This document shows positions 34,138 through 42,504 of a stretch of DNA of 64,000 nt, piece by piece. The notes below the pieces were generated by a model. The model was given only the letters and a program-made list of their open reading frames with translations. It had not been told where the DNA came from and did no database searches. The stretch is from Pseudomonadota bacterium. Lineage in GTDB: Bacteria; Myxococcota_A; Polyangia; Polyangiales; Polyangiaceae. Position numbers and translations under genes: made by a program. Each line of letters starts with the position of its first letter. Within the stretch, counting starts at the first letter, position 1. The stretch spans positions 33,650 to 97,649 of the forward strand of contig JAEYWK010000140.1 of NCBI GenBank assembly GCA_023431345.1, read 5' to 3'.

Positions 34138-35347
34138 CTCGAGCCGGACCGTCGGCTTTCACGAAGAAGCCCGGCAAGTCCGGGGTTTCGAACCTGCCGC
34201 GCGGATTTCTTCGCGTGAGCGAGTCGGTGATCGTGATTGAGCCAGTTTGATTGTTGCTGACGAAGAACACGGCGCTGCCGCCCTCGTTGGCGCGGTTGTC
34301 CTCGAGCAAGCTGCTGGTGATGTTCAGGACGATCTCGTTGCCGTCGTTGTAGATCGCGCCGCCGTTGCCGCCTTCGCCGTCGTTGGCGCCCATGCCCAGC
34401 GCGCGGTTGTGGGAGAAGATGCTATTGAGGATGTTCCACGACACGCCGATGCTGCTCAGCGCGCCGCCGTTCGCGCACGTGTTGCCGAGCCCCTCTGCGC
34501 CGCCGAACGTGCTGCCCACGACCCACACCGGGCGCGCTGGGCCCGCGCCCGCTTTCACCAGGTAGTCGAGCTTGCGGATCGCTCCGCCGCCCACATCCGA
34601 GCCGAGCTCGTCGCACACGTTGTTGAAGAAGCGGCAATTGACGACCTTGAGGCTGCCGCCCTGCGCATAGATCGCTCCGCCACCGGCTTTGTTGCCTTCA
34701 TCGTCGATGCCCTTGGCGCTGCCATCGATGAACGTCAGGTTTTGCACCACTAGCTGCACGCCCGGGTTCGTGTTGCAGTCACCAGGCCCCGGCGGATACA
34801 CCTGCGCCTTATCGCAGGTCGACATGTACAGGATGCGGGTGGTGCCGCCACCGCTCAGCGTGACCTTGCCGCCCCCGTCGATCACCAGCTGGGTGCCCTT
34901 GTCGTTGAAGGCCTTCGCCGGCTCGCGCAGCACGATTGTCGTCGGCGCGTCGCCGCAGTCGAAGGTGATGACGCCTCCCTGGGCCACCGCGGCTACGAAG
35001 GCATCACCCGTGCAGCTCTCGGGCGTCCCGGTGCCGATCACGCTCGTCGGCTTCGACACGTCTTCGGCTCGCCCCGCCGCGGGAACCTCGGCGTGCCCGT
35101 CGGCGTAGCCGGCCGCGGGCAGCGCCTCAGGGTCCGCCGTGCCGCCGTCACCCATCTCGCCCGACGTTCCGCCGGTCACGCCCCCGCCACTCGACTTGCC
35201 GCCGCTAGGCTTGCCCGCCACGCTCGATTTTCCGCCTGCGGGAGCGCCGCCGTCGTCTCCGTCGGGGTCGTTTCCCCCGCCACAACCCGGCAGCGACGTG
35301 AGCGCTATCATCGCCGCCGCGAGCGCGGCCGACCAGCTCGAGCCCAT
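34112..35347 (-). CDS. Right-handed beta-helix (pectin-lyase-fold) lipoprotein
   Basis: The 411-residue protein has a signal ending SLPGCGG and a Gly/Ser linker. It then has parallel beta-helix rungs typical of polymorphic outer-membrane or right-handed-beta-helix proteins: LVVQNLTFIDGSA, GGGAIYAQGGSLKVVNCRFFNN, GGNGGAIYNDGN. It probably sits at the cell surface and binds or cleaves polysaccharide; no catalytic residues are assignable. Its 3' end overlaps the lipid-kinase-like gene. TAGCTT six bases before the ATG predicts a leaderless mRNA. Confidence 0.8.
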   Translation of the reverse strand: MGSSWSAALAAAMIALTSLPGCGGGNDPDGDDGGAPAGGKSSVAGKPSGGKSSGGGVTGGTSGEMGDGGTADPEALPAAGYADGHAEVPAAGRAEDVSKPTSVIGTGTPESCTGDAFVAAVAQGGVITFDCGDAPTTIVLREPAKAFNDKGTQLVIDGGGKVTLSGGGTTRILYMSTCDKAQVYPPGPGDCNTNPGVQLVVQNLTFIDGSAKGIDDEGNKAGGGAIYAQGGSLKVVNCRFFNNVCDELGSDVGGGAIRKLDYLVKAGAGPARPVWVVGSTFGGAEGLGNTCANGGALSSIGVSWNILNSIFSHNRALGMGANDGEGGNGGAIYNDGNEIVLNITSSLLEDNRANEGGSAVFFVSNNQTGSITITDSLTRRNPRGRFETPDLPGFFVKADGPARVMDSQVLR

Positions 35348-35353
35348 CGCATC

Positions 35354-35359
35354 AAGCTA
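35354..35359 (-). promoter_or_regulatory. -10 hexamer TAGCTT six bases before beta-helix gene
   Basis: TAGCTT on the minus strand is followed by GATGCG and the ATG at 35347. A start seven bases past the hexamer is the A of the ATG. Confidence 0.35.
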
Positions 35360-35443
35360 TCTCAACCGCTTCGCGAGCCGCAACGGCGTGCAGGACCCAC
35401 ATCCACCGCAGAGCGTTGCGCCGCGCTCTACGGCGCCGTTCGC

Positions 35444-36868
35444 TCAAGCGCTTCGAGCTGCGTGCGCGGCCAGCACCTCGGCGACGCACAGCGTGAGGCG
35501 GCGCGCCGTGGGGAGGTGTAGGAATTCGTTGGGCCCGTGCGCGTTGGAGCCGGGGCCGAGCACGCCCGTGATGCAGAACTGCGCCCGCGGGAAGCGCTCG
35601 CCCAGCAGGTACATGAACGGAATGGTGCCGCCCTCGCCCAGGTACATGGCTGGCTTGCCGAAATGGCGCCGCGAGGCTTCGTCGAGGCAACGCTCGAGCC
35701 ACGGCTCGAGCTCCGGAGCATCCCAGCCCGCGGCTCCGCCAGCGTCGCTGAACGTCACTTGGGCGCCGTACGGCGGATCCTCCTCGAGCCGGCGCTTGAT
35801 GGCGGCCGTGGCTCGATGAGGATCCACGCGGGGCGGGATGCGAATCGATAGCTTCAGCTGCGTATGAGGGCGCAGCACGTTGCCTGCGCTGCTGATGGCG
35901 GGCCAGCCGTCGGCGCCGGTGATGGCCAGGCCCGGGCGCCAGGTGCGATTCAAGATGAGCTCGGTGATGTTCTCGACGACCGGCGACACTCCCGGCTGCA
36001 GCGGAAACTTGTCGTACACCGCGCTGCCCAGCGCCTCTGCGGAGCGCGCTGCTTGCTGCTGCCGCTGCGCGGGGATGGCCGCGTCGAGCTCCGGGACGAG
36101 CATGGCGCCGGTGCGGCTGTCCTCGAGACGGTCGAGTAGCACGCGCACGACGCGCTCACTCGCGGCGACGACGCCCGTGCCGTCTCCCGAGTGCACGCCC
36201 TCGGTCAAGAGCGAGACCGTCAGCTTGCCGACGACCACGCCGCGCAGGGACGTCGTCGCCCAGAGCTGATCGTAGTTGGCGCAGCCGGAGTCCAAGCAGA
36301 TCACGAGCGAGAGCTCGCCGAGCCGCGGCCCCAGGTGCTCGATATAGGCGGGCAGATCGTAGCTACCGGACTCCTCGCAGGCCTCGATCAGAATCACGGT
36401 GCGCGCGTGGGCAAGGCCGTCGCGGCGAGCGGCGTTCAGCGCCGTCAGCGAAGCGAAGAGCGCGTAGCCGTCGTCGGCGCCGCCGCGCCCATACAGCTTG
36501 TCGCCCTCGCGCACCGGCTGCCAGGGACCGAGCCCCTCGCGCCAGCCCGACATCTCGGGCTGCTTGTCGAGGTGGCCGTAGAGAAGCACCGTTTCGTCGG
36601 AGTCGGCCCCGCTCGCCGGGACCTCGATGAAGATGACCGGCGTCCGCTCGCCCAGTCGCACGACCTCGAGCGTCGCGCCGGGCGGCAGCTGTGGCCGCGC
36701 CCAGCTGACCAGCAGCTCCACCGCGCGGTCCATGTGCCCGTTTTGGCGCCACTCCGGATCGAACGCGGGCGACTTGTTCGGGATCGCGATGTACTCCATC
36801 AGAGTAGGCACGATCGAGCGCTCGAGCTCTTCAGCGACCCAGCTCGCGGTGCTCTCGCTCACCTGCAT
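35444..36868 (-). CDS. M20 family metallopeptidase (dipeptidase-like)
   Basis: The 474-residue protein has the M20 zinc ligands and catalytic residues in order: YGHLDKQP, GGADDGYA, EACEESGS, CLDSGC and, near the end, the His of SNAHGPNE. A lid domain lies between about 215 and 340. It hydrolyses peptides or acyl-amino compounds with two metals in the cytoplasm; no signal peptide is seen. The start is placed at 36868 (MQVSEST) because TATAGC with an upstream TGG lies six bases before it. It is divergent from the small gene at 36927. Confidence 0.9.
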   Translation of the reverse strand: MQVSESTASWVAEELERSIVPTLMEYIAIPNKSPAFDPEWRQNGHMDRAVELLVSWARPQLPPGATLEVVRLGERTPVIFIEVPASGADSDETVLLYGHLDKQPEMSGWREGLGPWQPVREGDKLYGRGGADDGYALFASLTALNAARRDGLAHARTVILIEACEESGSYDLPAYIEHLGPRLGELSLVICLDSGCANYDQLWATTSLRGVVVGKLTVSLLTEGVHSGDGTGVVAASERVVRVLLDRLEDSRTGAMLVPELDAAIPAQRQQQAARSAEALGSAVYDKFPLQPGVSPVVENITELILNRTWRPGLAITGADGWPAISSAGNVLRPHTQLKLSIRIPPRVDPHRATAAIKRRLEEDPPYGAQVTFSDAGGAAGWDAPELEPWLERCLDEASRRHFGKPAMYLGEGGTIPFMYLLGERFPRAQFCITGVLGPGSNAHGPNEFLHLPTARRLTLCVAEVLAAHAARSA

Positions 36869-36874
36869 GCTTCG

Positions 36875-36880
36875 GCTATA
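36875..36880 (-). promoter_or_regulatory. Extended -10 (TGG TATAGC) before the M20 peptidase start
   Basis: TATAGC with TGn upstream is six bases from the ATG at 36868. Predicted transcript start on the A of ATG. Confidence 0.4.
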
Positions 36881-36926
36881 CCAGAGCTTGCTCCCCGCCA
36901 CCTACGGCCCCACGCTTCTGGCTACC

Positions 36927-37268
36927 ATGGGCTACGAGCAAGACTACATCAAGCGCCTGCTGCAGAAGGTGGGCGAGGTGCTGGCGCGAGCGCTCGGAGT
37001 CGGCAAGGGGGGCAACTACGACGAGAGCCTGCAAATCCTCGAGCAGGGGATCGGCTCGGAGCTGGGCATGCCCTTCGCCATGCTGCTTCGCTTGGAGCCG
37101 AAGGCTCTGGTGTCGCTGCTCGGCCCCGTCAAAGCTTCTGCCTTCGCACAGGCCCTCCGGACGCGGGCGACCTTGTTCGGCCTCGCTCGCCGCGACGCGG
37201 ACTCCAAGCTGTCGGCCGCCCGGGCCGAGACGATCGAGGCGCTGCTCGCGCCGCCGCGCCCGACGTGA
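36927..37268 (+). CDS. Small helical protein, DUF6483-like
   Basis: The 113-residue protein begins MGYEQDYIKRLLQKVGEVLA and has repeated amphipathic helices with YDESLQILEQG. This resembles the DUF6483 family in length and its opening Y-x-Q-D-Y-I motif. Soluble, no Cys. The start at 36927 leaves 58 bases to the divergent M20 peptidase; longer N-terminal readings would run into that gene. Family function is unknown, and my match is from memory. Confidence 0.6.
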   Translation: MGYEQDYIKRLLQKVGEVLARALGVGKGGNYDESLQILEQGIGSELGMPFAMLLRLEPKALVSLLGPVKASAFAQALRTRATLFGLARRDADSKLSAARAETIEALLAPPRPT

Positions 37269-37306
37269 AGGTAGGCCTACGTCGGCGCCGCCCTTCGAAA
37301 AGCACT

Positions 37307-37347
37307 GCGCCCACGTGGGGAGCCCTGAGAGGCTCCTACGTGGGCGC
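37307..37347. terminator. Long hairpin between convergent genes
   Basis: GCGCCCACGT pairs with ACGTGGGCGC and, inside it, GGAGCC pairs with GGCTCC around a six-base loop. The stem has 16 pairs with a small bulge. It lies between the stops at 37268 and 37402 and can serve both genes. A GTAGGCCTAC palindrome at 37271-37280 precedes it. Confidence 0.65.
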
Positions 37348-37401
37348 GAGAGGTTCGCGGTGGAGCAGGCGCTTGCCGTGCTCCACGACGCAGCGTCGAG
37401 C

Positions 37402-38496
37402 TTACTTCGCGTACTCGAGCGCTTGCTCGAGCCAGAAGACGCCCGCTTTCGGCTCGCCGCGCAGGCACTCACCGTCCGACTCGCCCGGGCGCTTGAGCCA
37501 GAGGAAGCCGTCGCAGAGCGGCTCGCCGGTGTCGGTCGTCGGCGGCAGACCGATCTTGCGGCCCGGAGGATTGCACCACATCTCGGTGATGTTCTTGGCC
37601 CCCTCGTAGGGACCTGCGCCGTTACGGCTGGTGTCGACGACGAAATGCTTGCCGCCAGTCAGCGCGGACAGCTCCTTGCCGTAGGCCACGCTCTCCTCCG
37701 TCGTGCGGTAGTTCGAGGTGTTGATGGCGAAGCCGCTGGCGTGCTCGACGCCCGCCTTCTTCAAGCGCTCGGCCATGTCGGCCGCGGGAACCCACTTGCC
37801 GTGCCCCGCGTCGATGTACACCGCGGCGTTGGGATTTTGACGGAGGACCTTCACCGCGTCATTGAAGAGGAAATAACGCTCCTCTTGGAGCTCGGGCGAC
37901 AGGCTCGTGATGCCCGGCAGCGCGTCGGGCTCGAGGATGATCGCGACCGGGCGATTGTTCACGCCCGCGTGAATGTCGCGGATCCAGCGTTGGTACTTCT
38001 CTTTCGAAGCCAGGCCGCCCGCCGACTCACCGATGCCTTCGGCGGCGGCCGCGGCGTCACGATGCGGGATGTTGTAAGCGATGATGACGGCCACGCTGCC
38101 GTCCTGCATCGCGCGGTCGACGAAGTGCTGAGCGGCGCGGAAGATGTTCGAGTTCCACTCACCCATCCAGAGCGCCTGCGGCTGCTTGGCGATCTTGTCC
38201 AAGAGCGCGGCCTTCTCGGGATCCGTCTTGCGCAAGTGATTCGCCTTCAGCATCACGCTCGCCTCGGGATCGACGAACAGCTTCGCGCCCTTGAGAGGGT
38301 TCGCGGTCACGGGCGGAGGAACCGGCGGCTCCGTGATGGGCGCTTCGTGATCAGGCTGCGAGCTCGAAGCGGGCGAATCCGCGGAAGCGGCCGGCGTCGA
38401 AGAGCTCTTCGTGCAGGCGGTCGTGAAGGCGACGGCGGCGCCGAGCGCGAGGATGGAGATACCGGAGGCGCGAACGAGAGGAAAAGTCATGGTCAC
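37402..38496 (-). CDS. Glycoside hydrolase family 6 cellulase, lipoprotein
   Basis: The 364-residue protein has a signal ending AFTTACT, a Ser/Pro-rich linker, then a GH6 domain from about residue 70. Seen are WMGEWN, IIAYNIPHRDAAA with the first catalytic-region Asp, LEPDALPG with the general acid Asp, DAGHGKW, FVVDTSRNG and WCNPPGRKIG. This inverting enzyme cuts beta-1,4-glucan from within or processively. No cellulose-binding module is present. The GTG at 38496 has AAGGGA at good spacing; the ATG at 38490 is possible. It is divergent from the nitrite/sulfite reductase. Confidence 0.9.
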   Translation of the reverse strand: MTMTFPLVRASGISILALGAAVAFTTACTKSSSTPAASADSPASSSQPDHEAPITEPPVPPPVTANPLKGAKLFVDPEASVMLKANHLRKTDPEKAALLDKIAKQPQALWMGEWNSNIFRAAQHFVDRAMQDGSVAVIIAYNIPHRDAAAAAEGIGESAGGLASKEKYQRWIRDIHAGVNNRPVAIILEPDALPGITSLSPELQEERYFLFNDAVKVLRQNPNAAVYIDAGHGKWVPAADMAERLKKAGVEHASGFAINTSNYRTTEESVAYGKELSALTGGKHFVVDTSRNGAGPYEGAKNITEMWCNPPGRKIGLPPTTDTGEPLCDGFLWLKRPGESDGECLRGEPKAGVFWLEQALEYAK

Positions 38497-38731
38497 GAGG
38501 TCCCTTTCCTTAGCGAGATAGCAGGAGAAAGGCCGCGTCCCTAGCAGGTTTTTGCAGAAATTCTAGACTGTTTCCCCGAAGTTGGGCCTGGCGGCCAGGC
38601 AAGACTCTTTATTTCCTGCCGTCTGCCTTCGAGCCCGCGCCGGGAGGCCCGCGGCGCAGCGCGTAAACGCGGACTCCTGGGGGCGAGGCGCGAGCACGAG
38701 GACACCACGAGCACAGCGCGACGCCGCTCGG

Positions 38732-38745
38732 ATGACAGGCGTCAT
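38732..38745. promoter_or_regulatory. Inverted repeat ATGAC-N4-GTCAT upstream of the nitrite/sulfite reductase
   Basis: The repeat sits about 22 bases upstream of the candidate -10 at 38767, over the -35 position, in the divergent gap with the GH6 gene. Position and symmetry suit an operator. The rest of this 284-base gap shows no other clear signal. Confidence 0.4.
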
Positions 38746-38766
38746 GGCGACGCGACGTGCGCTTCC

Positions 38767-38772
38767 TAGAGT
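38767..38772 (+). promoter_or_regulatory. -10 hexamer TAGAGT close to the reductase start
   Basis: TAGAGT lies eight bases before the ATG at 38781, supporting that start over one 24 bases upstream. Predicted leader: two bases. Confidence 0.4.
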
Positions 38773-38780
38773 GCCCGCGT

Positions 38781-41042
38781 ATGTCCAGCTCGTGGAGAGA
38801 GAAGCTCGCCGGTCAGGGCGTCGGCGCCTGGCAGCAGGAGATTGACGTGTACGAGACGGAGCTGCTGCTCAAGAAGCGCGGCAAGCTCGACGACAAGCTC
38901 TTCGCGGAGACGCGGCTGCGTCGCGGCGCCTATGGCCAGCGCTACGACAACGGCCACCGCCACGACGGCGAGCAGACCCAGACGCTCGAGTATCCGGCGG
39001 GCAAGCTGCTCAAAGGTCCGGAGACGCTGTGGGACGCGCCGGGCATGCAGCGCATCAAGATCCCGCTGGGCAAGCTCAGCGCCGAGCAGCTGCTCGTACT
39101 GGCCGAGCTCGCGGAAGAGTACTCGGATCAGATACTGCACGTTACGACCCGACAGGACATCCAGCTCCACTTCGTGCACATCGAAGACACGCCCGACATC
39201 ATGCGGAGGCTCGCCGCCGTGGGCATCACCACGCGCGAAGCGTGCGGCAACTCGGTGCGCAACGTCACGGCTTGTCCGCTCGCCGGTGTCTGCCGCGACG
39301 AGACCTTCGACGTGGGCCCGTACGCTCGCGCCGTTGCCTTTTTCTTGCTCGGCCATCCCGCCACGCAAGACATGGGCAGGAAGTTCAAGATCGCGCTCTC
39401 CGGCTGCTGGGAGCACGCCTGCGGGCTGACGGGCTTTCACGACATCGGCGGCGTCGCTCGCGTGCGCGTGGAGGGCGGCGAACGCAGGCGCGGCTTCGAG
39501 CTGTACGTGGGCGGCGGGCTGGGGCCGGTGCCGCAAGCCGCTGAGCTCTTGAGCGAGTTCGTGCCCGAGGCTGAGCTGCTGCCGCTGGCGCAGGCGGTGT
39601 GCCTGGTGTTCGCGCGGCTCGGTGAGCGCGCCAATCGCTCACGGGCGCGCATGAAATTCTTGGTCAAGAAGCTCGGCATCGACGAGTTCCGACGCCTGGT
39701 GTACGCGGAGCGCGAGCGCTTGGCTCCCGATCCGCGCTGGACCGAGTTCTTGGCCAGCGTCCAGGAGCGCGACGAGCGACCCCGGCGCGAAAGTCGCACG
39801 GACCTACCGGTCACGTCGGGCCTCGCGCCCGATTTCGCGCGCTGGCTGGCGAGCAACGTCTACCCTCAGCGCCAGCTCGGCTACTCCGCCGTCACGATTC
39901 AGCTGCCGCTGGGTGACTTCACGCCGCAGCAGGCGCGCGCCATCGTGAAGCTGATGAACGAGTACACGGGCGACACCTTGCGCACCACCGTCGAGCAGAA
40001 CCTGCTCTTGCGCTGGGTTTCGAACGACGACTTGCCCGCGATCCACGCCGCGCTCGTCGAGCAGGGCCTGGGCGAGCGCGGCGCGGGCCAAATCACGGAC
40101 GTGACTTCTTGCCCTGGCACCGACACTTGCAAGCTGGGCATCTCGTCGTCGCGCGGCCTCGCGCGCGAGCTGCGGCGCCACCTCAGCTCGGCCGAAGAGC
40201 GCTTGTCGCCGGAGACGCGCTCTTTGCACGTCAAATGCAGCGGGTGCTTCAATTCGTGCGGTCAGCACCACGCCGCGGACATCGGCTTCCTCGGGGTGAG
40301 CCGCAACGTCGGGGGCCGCCGGGTCCCACACTTCCAGCTCGTGGTGGGCGGCGAGTGGCGCGACAACGCGCGCGTCTACGGGCTGGCGATCGGGGCGATC
40401 CCTTCGAAGCGAGTGCCCGAGGCGGTGGATCGGCTGACTCGAGCCTTCTCCGAGCAGCACCTACCCGCGGAGACCTTTCAGGCTTGGGTCCGGCGCGTCG
40501 GGCGTAAGGACGTCAAGGCGATGGTGGCCGATCTGACCGAAGTGCCGAGCTTCGAGCAGGCGCCCGAGCTGTACAGCGACTGGGGCGATCCGCGCATCTA
40601 CACCACCGGCGACCAAGGGGTGGGCGAGTGCGCGGGCGAGGTCGTGAGCCCGCTTCAGTTCGGGCTGGCGGCGAGCGAGCGCAAAGTGTTCGAGGCGCAG
40701 GTGCTCTTGGACGAAGGCAAGCCAACGTCTGCCGCCGAGCGCGCTCTCGAAGCGATGCTGGACGCCGCCTACTGGCTGGCTCGCGAGGGTGCTCCCGACC
40801 TGGCGCCGGAGCCCGATGTCGTGATCGGCGCGTTTCGCCGGCAGCTGCTGGACACCGGCAAGTTCGACGCGGCGTCGGTCGGCGGGCGCTTCGGTCACTT
40901 CGTCGTTAAAGCGTACGAGCAACGGCTCGCGGAGCTCACCCACAAGTCGGCGCACGAGTTGATTGAAGAAGCGCAGCTGTTCGTCGACGCGGCTCACCAA
41001 TACGAGGTCAAGCGCGCCTCGCTGCAAGGGGCGCGCGACTAG
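38781..41042 (+). CDS. Ferredoxin-type nitrite/sulfite reductase with C-terminal extension
   Basis: The 753-residue protein contains two homologous halves. The second half has the siroheme/4Fe-4S ligands CPGTDTC (Cx5C) and CFNSC (Cx3C). The first half keeps CPLAGVC but has CWEHAC (Cx4C), so it is probably structural. It reduces nitrite to ammonia or sulfite to sulfide with six electrons; which one cannot be decided by eye. About 160 residues after the core (from roughly 590) form a helical, HEPN-like extension. The start at 38781 is preferred for its -10 element. Confidence 0.88.
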   Translation: MSSSWREKLAGQGVGAWQQEIDVYETELLLKKRGKLDDKLFAETRLRRGAYGQRYDNGHRHDGEQTQTLEYPAGKLLKGPETLWDAPGMQRIKIPLGKLSAEQLLVLAELAEEYSDQILHVTTRQDIQLHFVHIEDTPDIMRRLAAVGITTREACGNSVRNVTACPLAGVCRDETFDVGPYARAVAFFLLGHPATQDMGRKFKIALSGCWEHACGLTGFHDIGGVARVRVEGGERRRGFELYVGGGLGPVPQAAELLSEFVPEAELLPLAQAVCLVFARLGERANRSRARMKFLVKKLGIDEFRRLVYAERERLAPDPRWTEFLASVQERDERPRRESRTDLPVTSGLAPDFARWLASNVYPQRQLGYSAVTIQLPLGDFTPQQARAIVKLMNEYTGDTLRTTVEQNLLLRWVSNDDLPAIHAALVEQGLGERGAGQITDVTSCPGTDTCKLGISSSRGLARELRRHLSSAEERLSPETRSLHVKCSGCFNSCGQHHAADIGFLGVSRNVGGRRVPHFQLVVGGEWRDNARVYGLAIGAIPSKRVPEAVDRLTRAFSEQHLPAETFQAWVRRVGRKDVKAMVADLTEVPSFEQAPELYSDWGDPRIYTTGDQGVGECAGEVVSPLQFGLAASERKVFEAQVLLDEGKPTSAAERALEAMLDAAYWLAREGAPDLAPEPDVVIGAFRRQLLDTGKFDAASVGGRFGHFVVKAYEQRLAELTHKSAHELIEEAQLFVDAAHQYEVKRASLQGARD

Positions 41043-41073
41043 CGCGGTGACGCCACGCGACGCGCGCTTCGGC

Positions 41074-42123
41074 TCAATTCTCGAGGCGAAGCGCTACGCC
41101 CGTGGGGAGCACGTTGATGCCGAGCTTCGGGCTCGGCTCGCGGGGCTTCGATGACCGGGAGTCGGACAGGTGAAAATACAGCGTGGTGCCGCCCGTGGCC
41201 AGCGCCGCTACGGCCAGCACGTCGGCGACCAAGAAGCGCTGCCGGGCGCGAGCGCCAGCTGCGTCCAGGTCCGAGCGCTGCGCCGTGCGTGAGTCGCGCA
41301 GGTCTTTCAGGTCAGAGCTCGCTGATGCGCCCAGCACCGCGGTCACGGCCGACGAAGCGGCGAGGAGGCCGGTCGCGCTCCAGCCCGCCCAGACCCACGG
41401 CGACTTGCTCGGCGGCGTCGCGCGCGGCGCCGGCGGCGGGGGAGGGGCCACGTTCGTCGGCGGTGAGACCGGTGTTGGCGCAGCGTGCTCTTCTTGCAGG
41501 ACGACGCTGACCTCGCGCCGATCGCCGCCCGCGAGGGTAACGGCCTGGGTACGCGCCACGTAGCCGCGTACGCGCACCTGCACGGTGCGCTGACCCACGT
41601 CGACCACCAGCGCTTCCGCGAGCGGTGAACGGCCCACGAGCACACCGTCGAGCCAAATCTCGGCGCCCGCGGGCTGCACGTCGAGGTCGAGCGTCGCCGT
41701 CCTGCTCTCGAGCAGGCGCAAATCTGCTTGCACGGCCACCCGGCGGTCGGGCGGTAGCTCGTCACCGCCGCGGCTGACGTACTCTCGCAAGGTGCGCAGC
41801 GCTCGCGCGTAGCGAGCGAGCTGCATGTTCATCTGGCCGATGTTGTAGAGCACGCGGTAGTCGGGCACGAGCTCGTAGACGCGTTCGAACTCCGCCAGGG
41901 CCAAGGCGTAGTCGCCCTCTTCGTACAGGCTGATGCCGTGCTGGAAGCGCCGCGCGGCTTCTTGCTTTGCGCTGTCAGTTGCGGGGCTCGCTCCGGCCTC
42001 GCTCGGGCTCGGGGTTTGGGCCGCGACAGGCGCCGGCGCGCCGCTGAGCACGGCGAAGAGAGGAGCGGCGAGGCAAAGCGAGCGGAGGGTTCGGCTGGGC
42101 ATACGCGCGATACGCTGAGTCAT
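41074..42123 (-). CDS. TPR/PEGA-domain secreted protein
   Basis: The 349-residue protein has a signal peptide (ending APVAAQ) and TPR repeats at about 55-130 (FQHGISLYEEGDYALALAEFERV). A PEGA domain follows at about 150-215 (AEIWLDGVLVGRSPL), then a Pro/Ala stretch and two hydrophobic segments near 245-265 and 295-312. The layout is typical of myxobacterial envelope proteins, also seen at 56744. It converges with the reductase gene. Exact role unknown; probably a membrane-attached scaffold. Confidence 0.8.
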   Translation of the reverse strand: MTQRIARMPSRTLRSLCLAAPLFAVLSGAPAPVAAQTPSPSEAGASPATDSAKQEAARRFQHGISLYEEGDYALALAEFERVYELVPDYRVLYNIGQMNMQLARYARALRTLREYVSRGGDELPPDRRVAVQADLRLLESRTATLDLDVQPAGAEIWLDGVLVGRSPLAEALVVDVGQRTVQVRVRGYVARTQAVTLAGGDRREVSVVLQEEHAAPTPVSPPTNVAPPPPPAPRATPPSKSPWVWAGWSATGLLAASSAVTAVLGASASSDLKDLRDSRTAQRSDLDAAGARARQRFLVADVLAVAALATGGTTLYFHLSDSRSSKPREPSPKLGINVLPTGVALRLEN

Positions 42124-42504
42124 GGCTGAAGCGGCCGCTTTTCCGCCACGTCTTTGGCGAGCGAGCAGCCCTTCGCGGTCGAGGTCTGGGATCGGGACGC
42201 GCAGGCGCGCCCAGGAGGTAGTGAACGGCCGAAGTGTCAAGAAGCTGAGGTCCCTCGCATCGATTCACCGAACGAGAACCGACGACGCCGAGCAGATGCA
42301 AGCGTGAGACCACTGACCACCAGGGCCAACCCCCACCACCCAACTGAAACAGGTAGGAGCGCTGCCGCCAGGCGGGGACAGGTCGCCTACATTTCTCGTG
42401 CCCGCACCAATCTCCTTAAGACTCGCGGCGCAATAGTCGTTATCGTTTGAGGAAAGCTGGCCCGACTCCTCGCGGCCGCCGCCCGACGAGCCGCGCCTCC
42501 CGTC
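42124..42504. other. 381-base divergent gap without a supported gene
   Basis: Between the PEGA protein and a kinase gene. It holds a 12-base palindrome AAGCGGCCGCTT at 42129-42140, five bases from the PEGA gene's start. The open frame at 42154-42450 has no signal, ribosome site or recognisable protein sequence and was not called. Confidence 0.5.

Noticed and set aside
36627..36926. N-terminal extension of the DUF6483-like gene
   Set aside because: It would run antisense through the M20 peptidase start and reads as Ser/Arg-rich noise; similarity starts at the ATG at 36927.
42154..42450. 98-residue plus-strand frame in the kinase upstream gap
   Set aside because: No ribosome site, no signal and Arg/Thr-rich random character.
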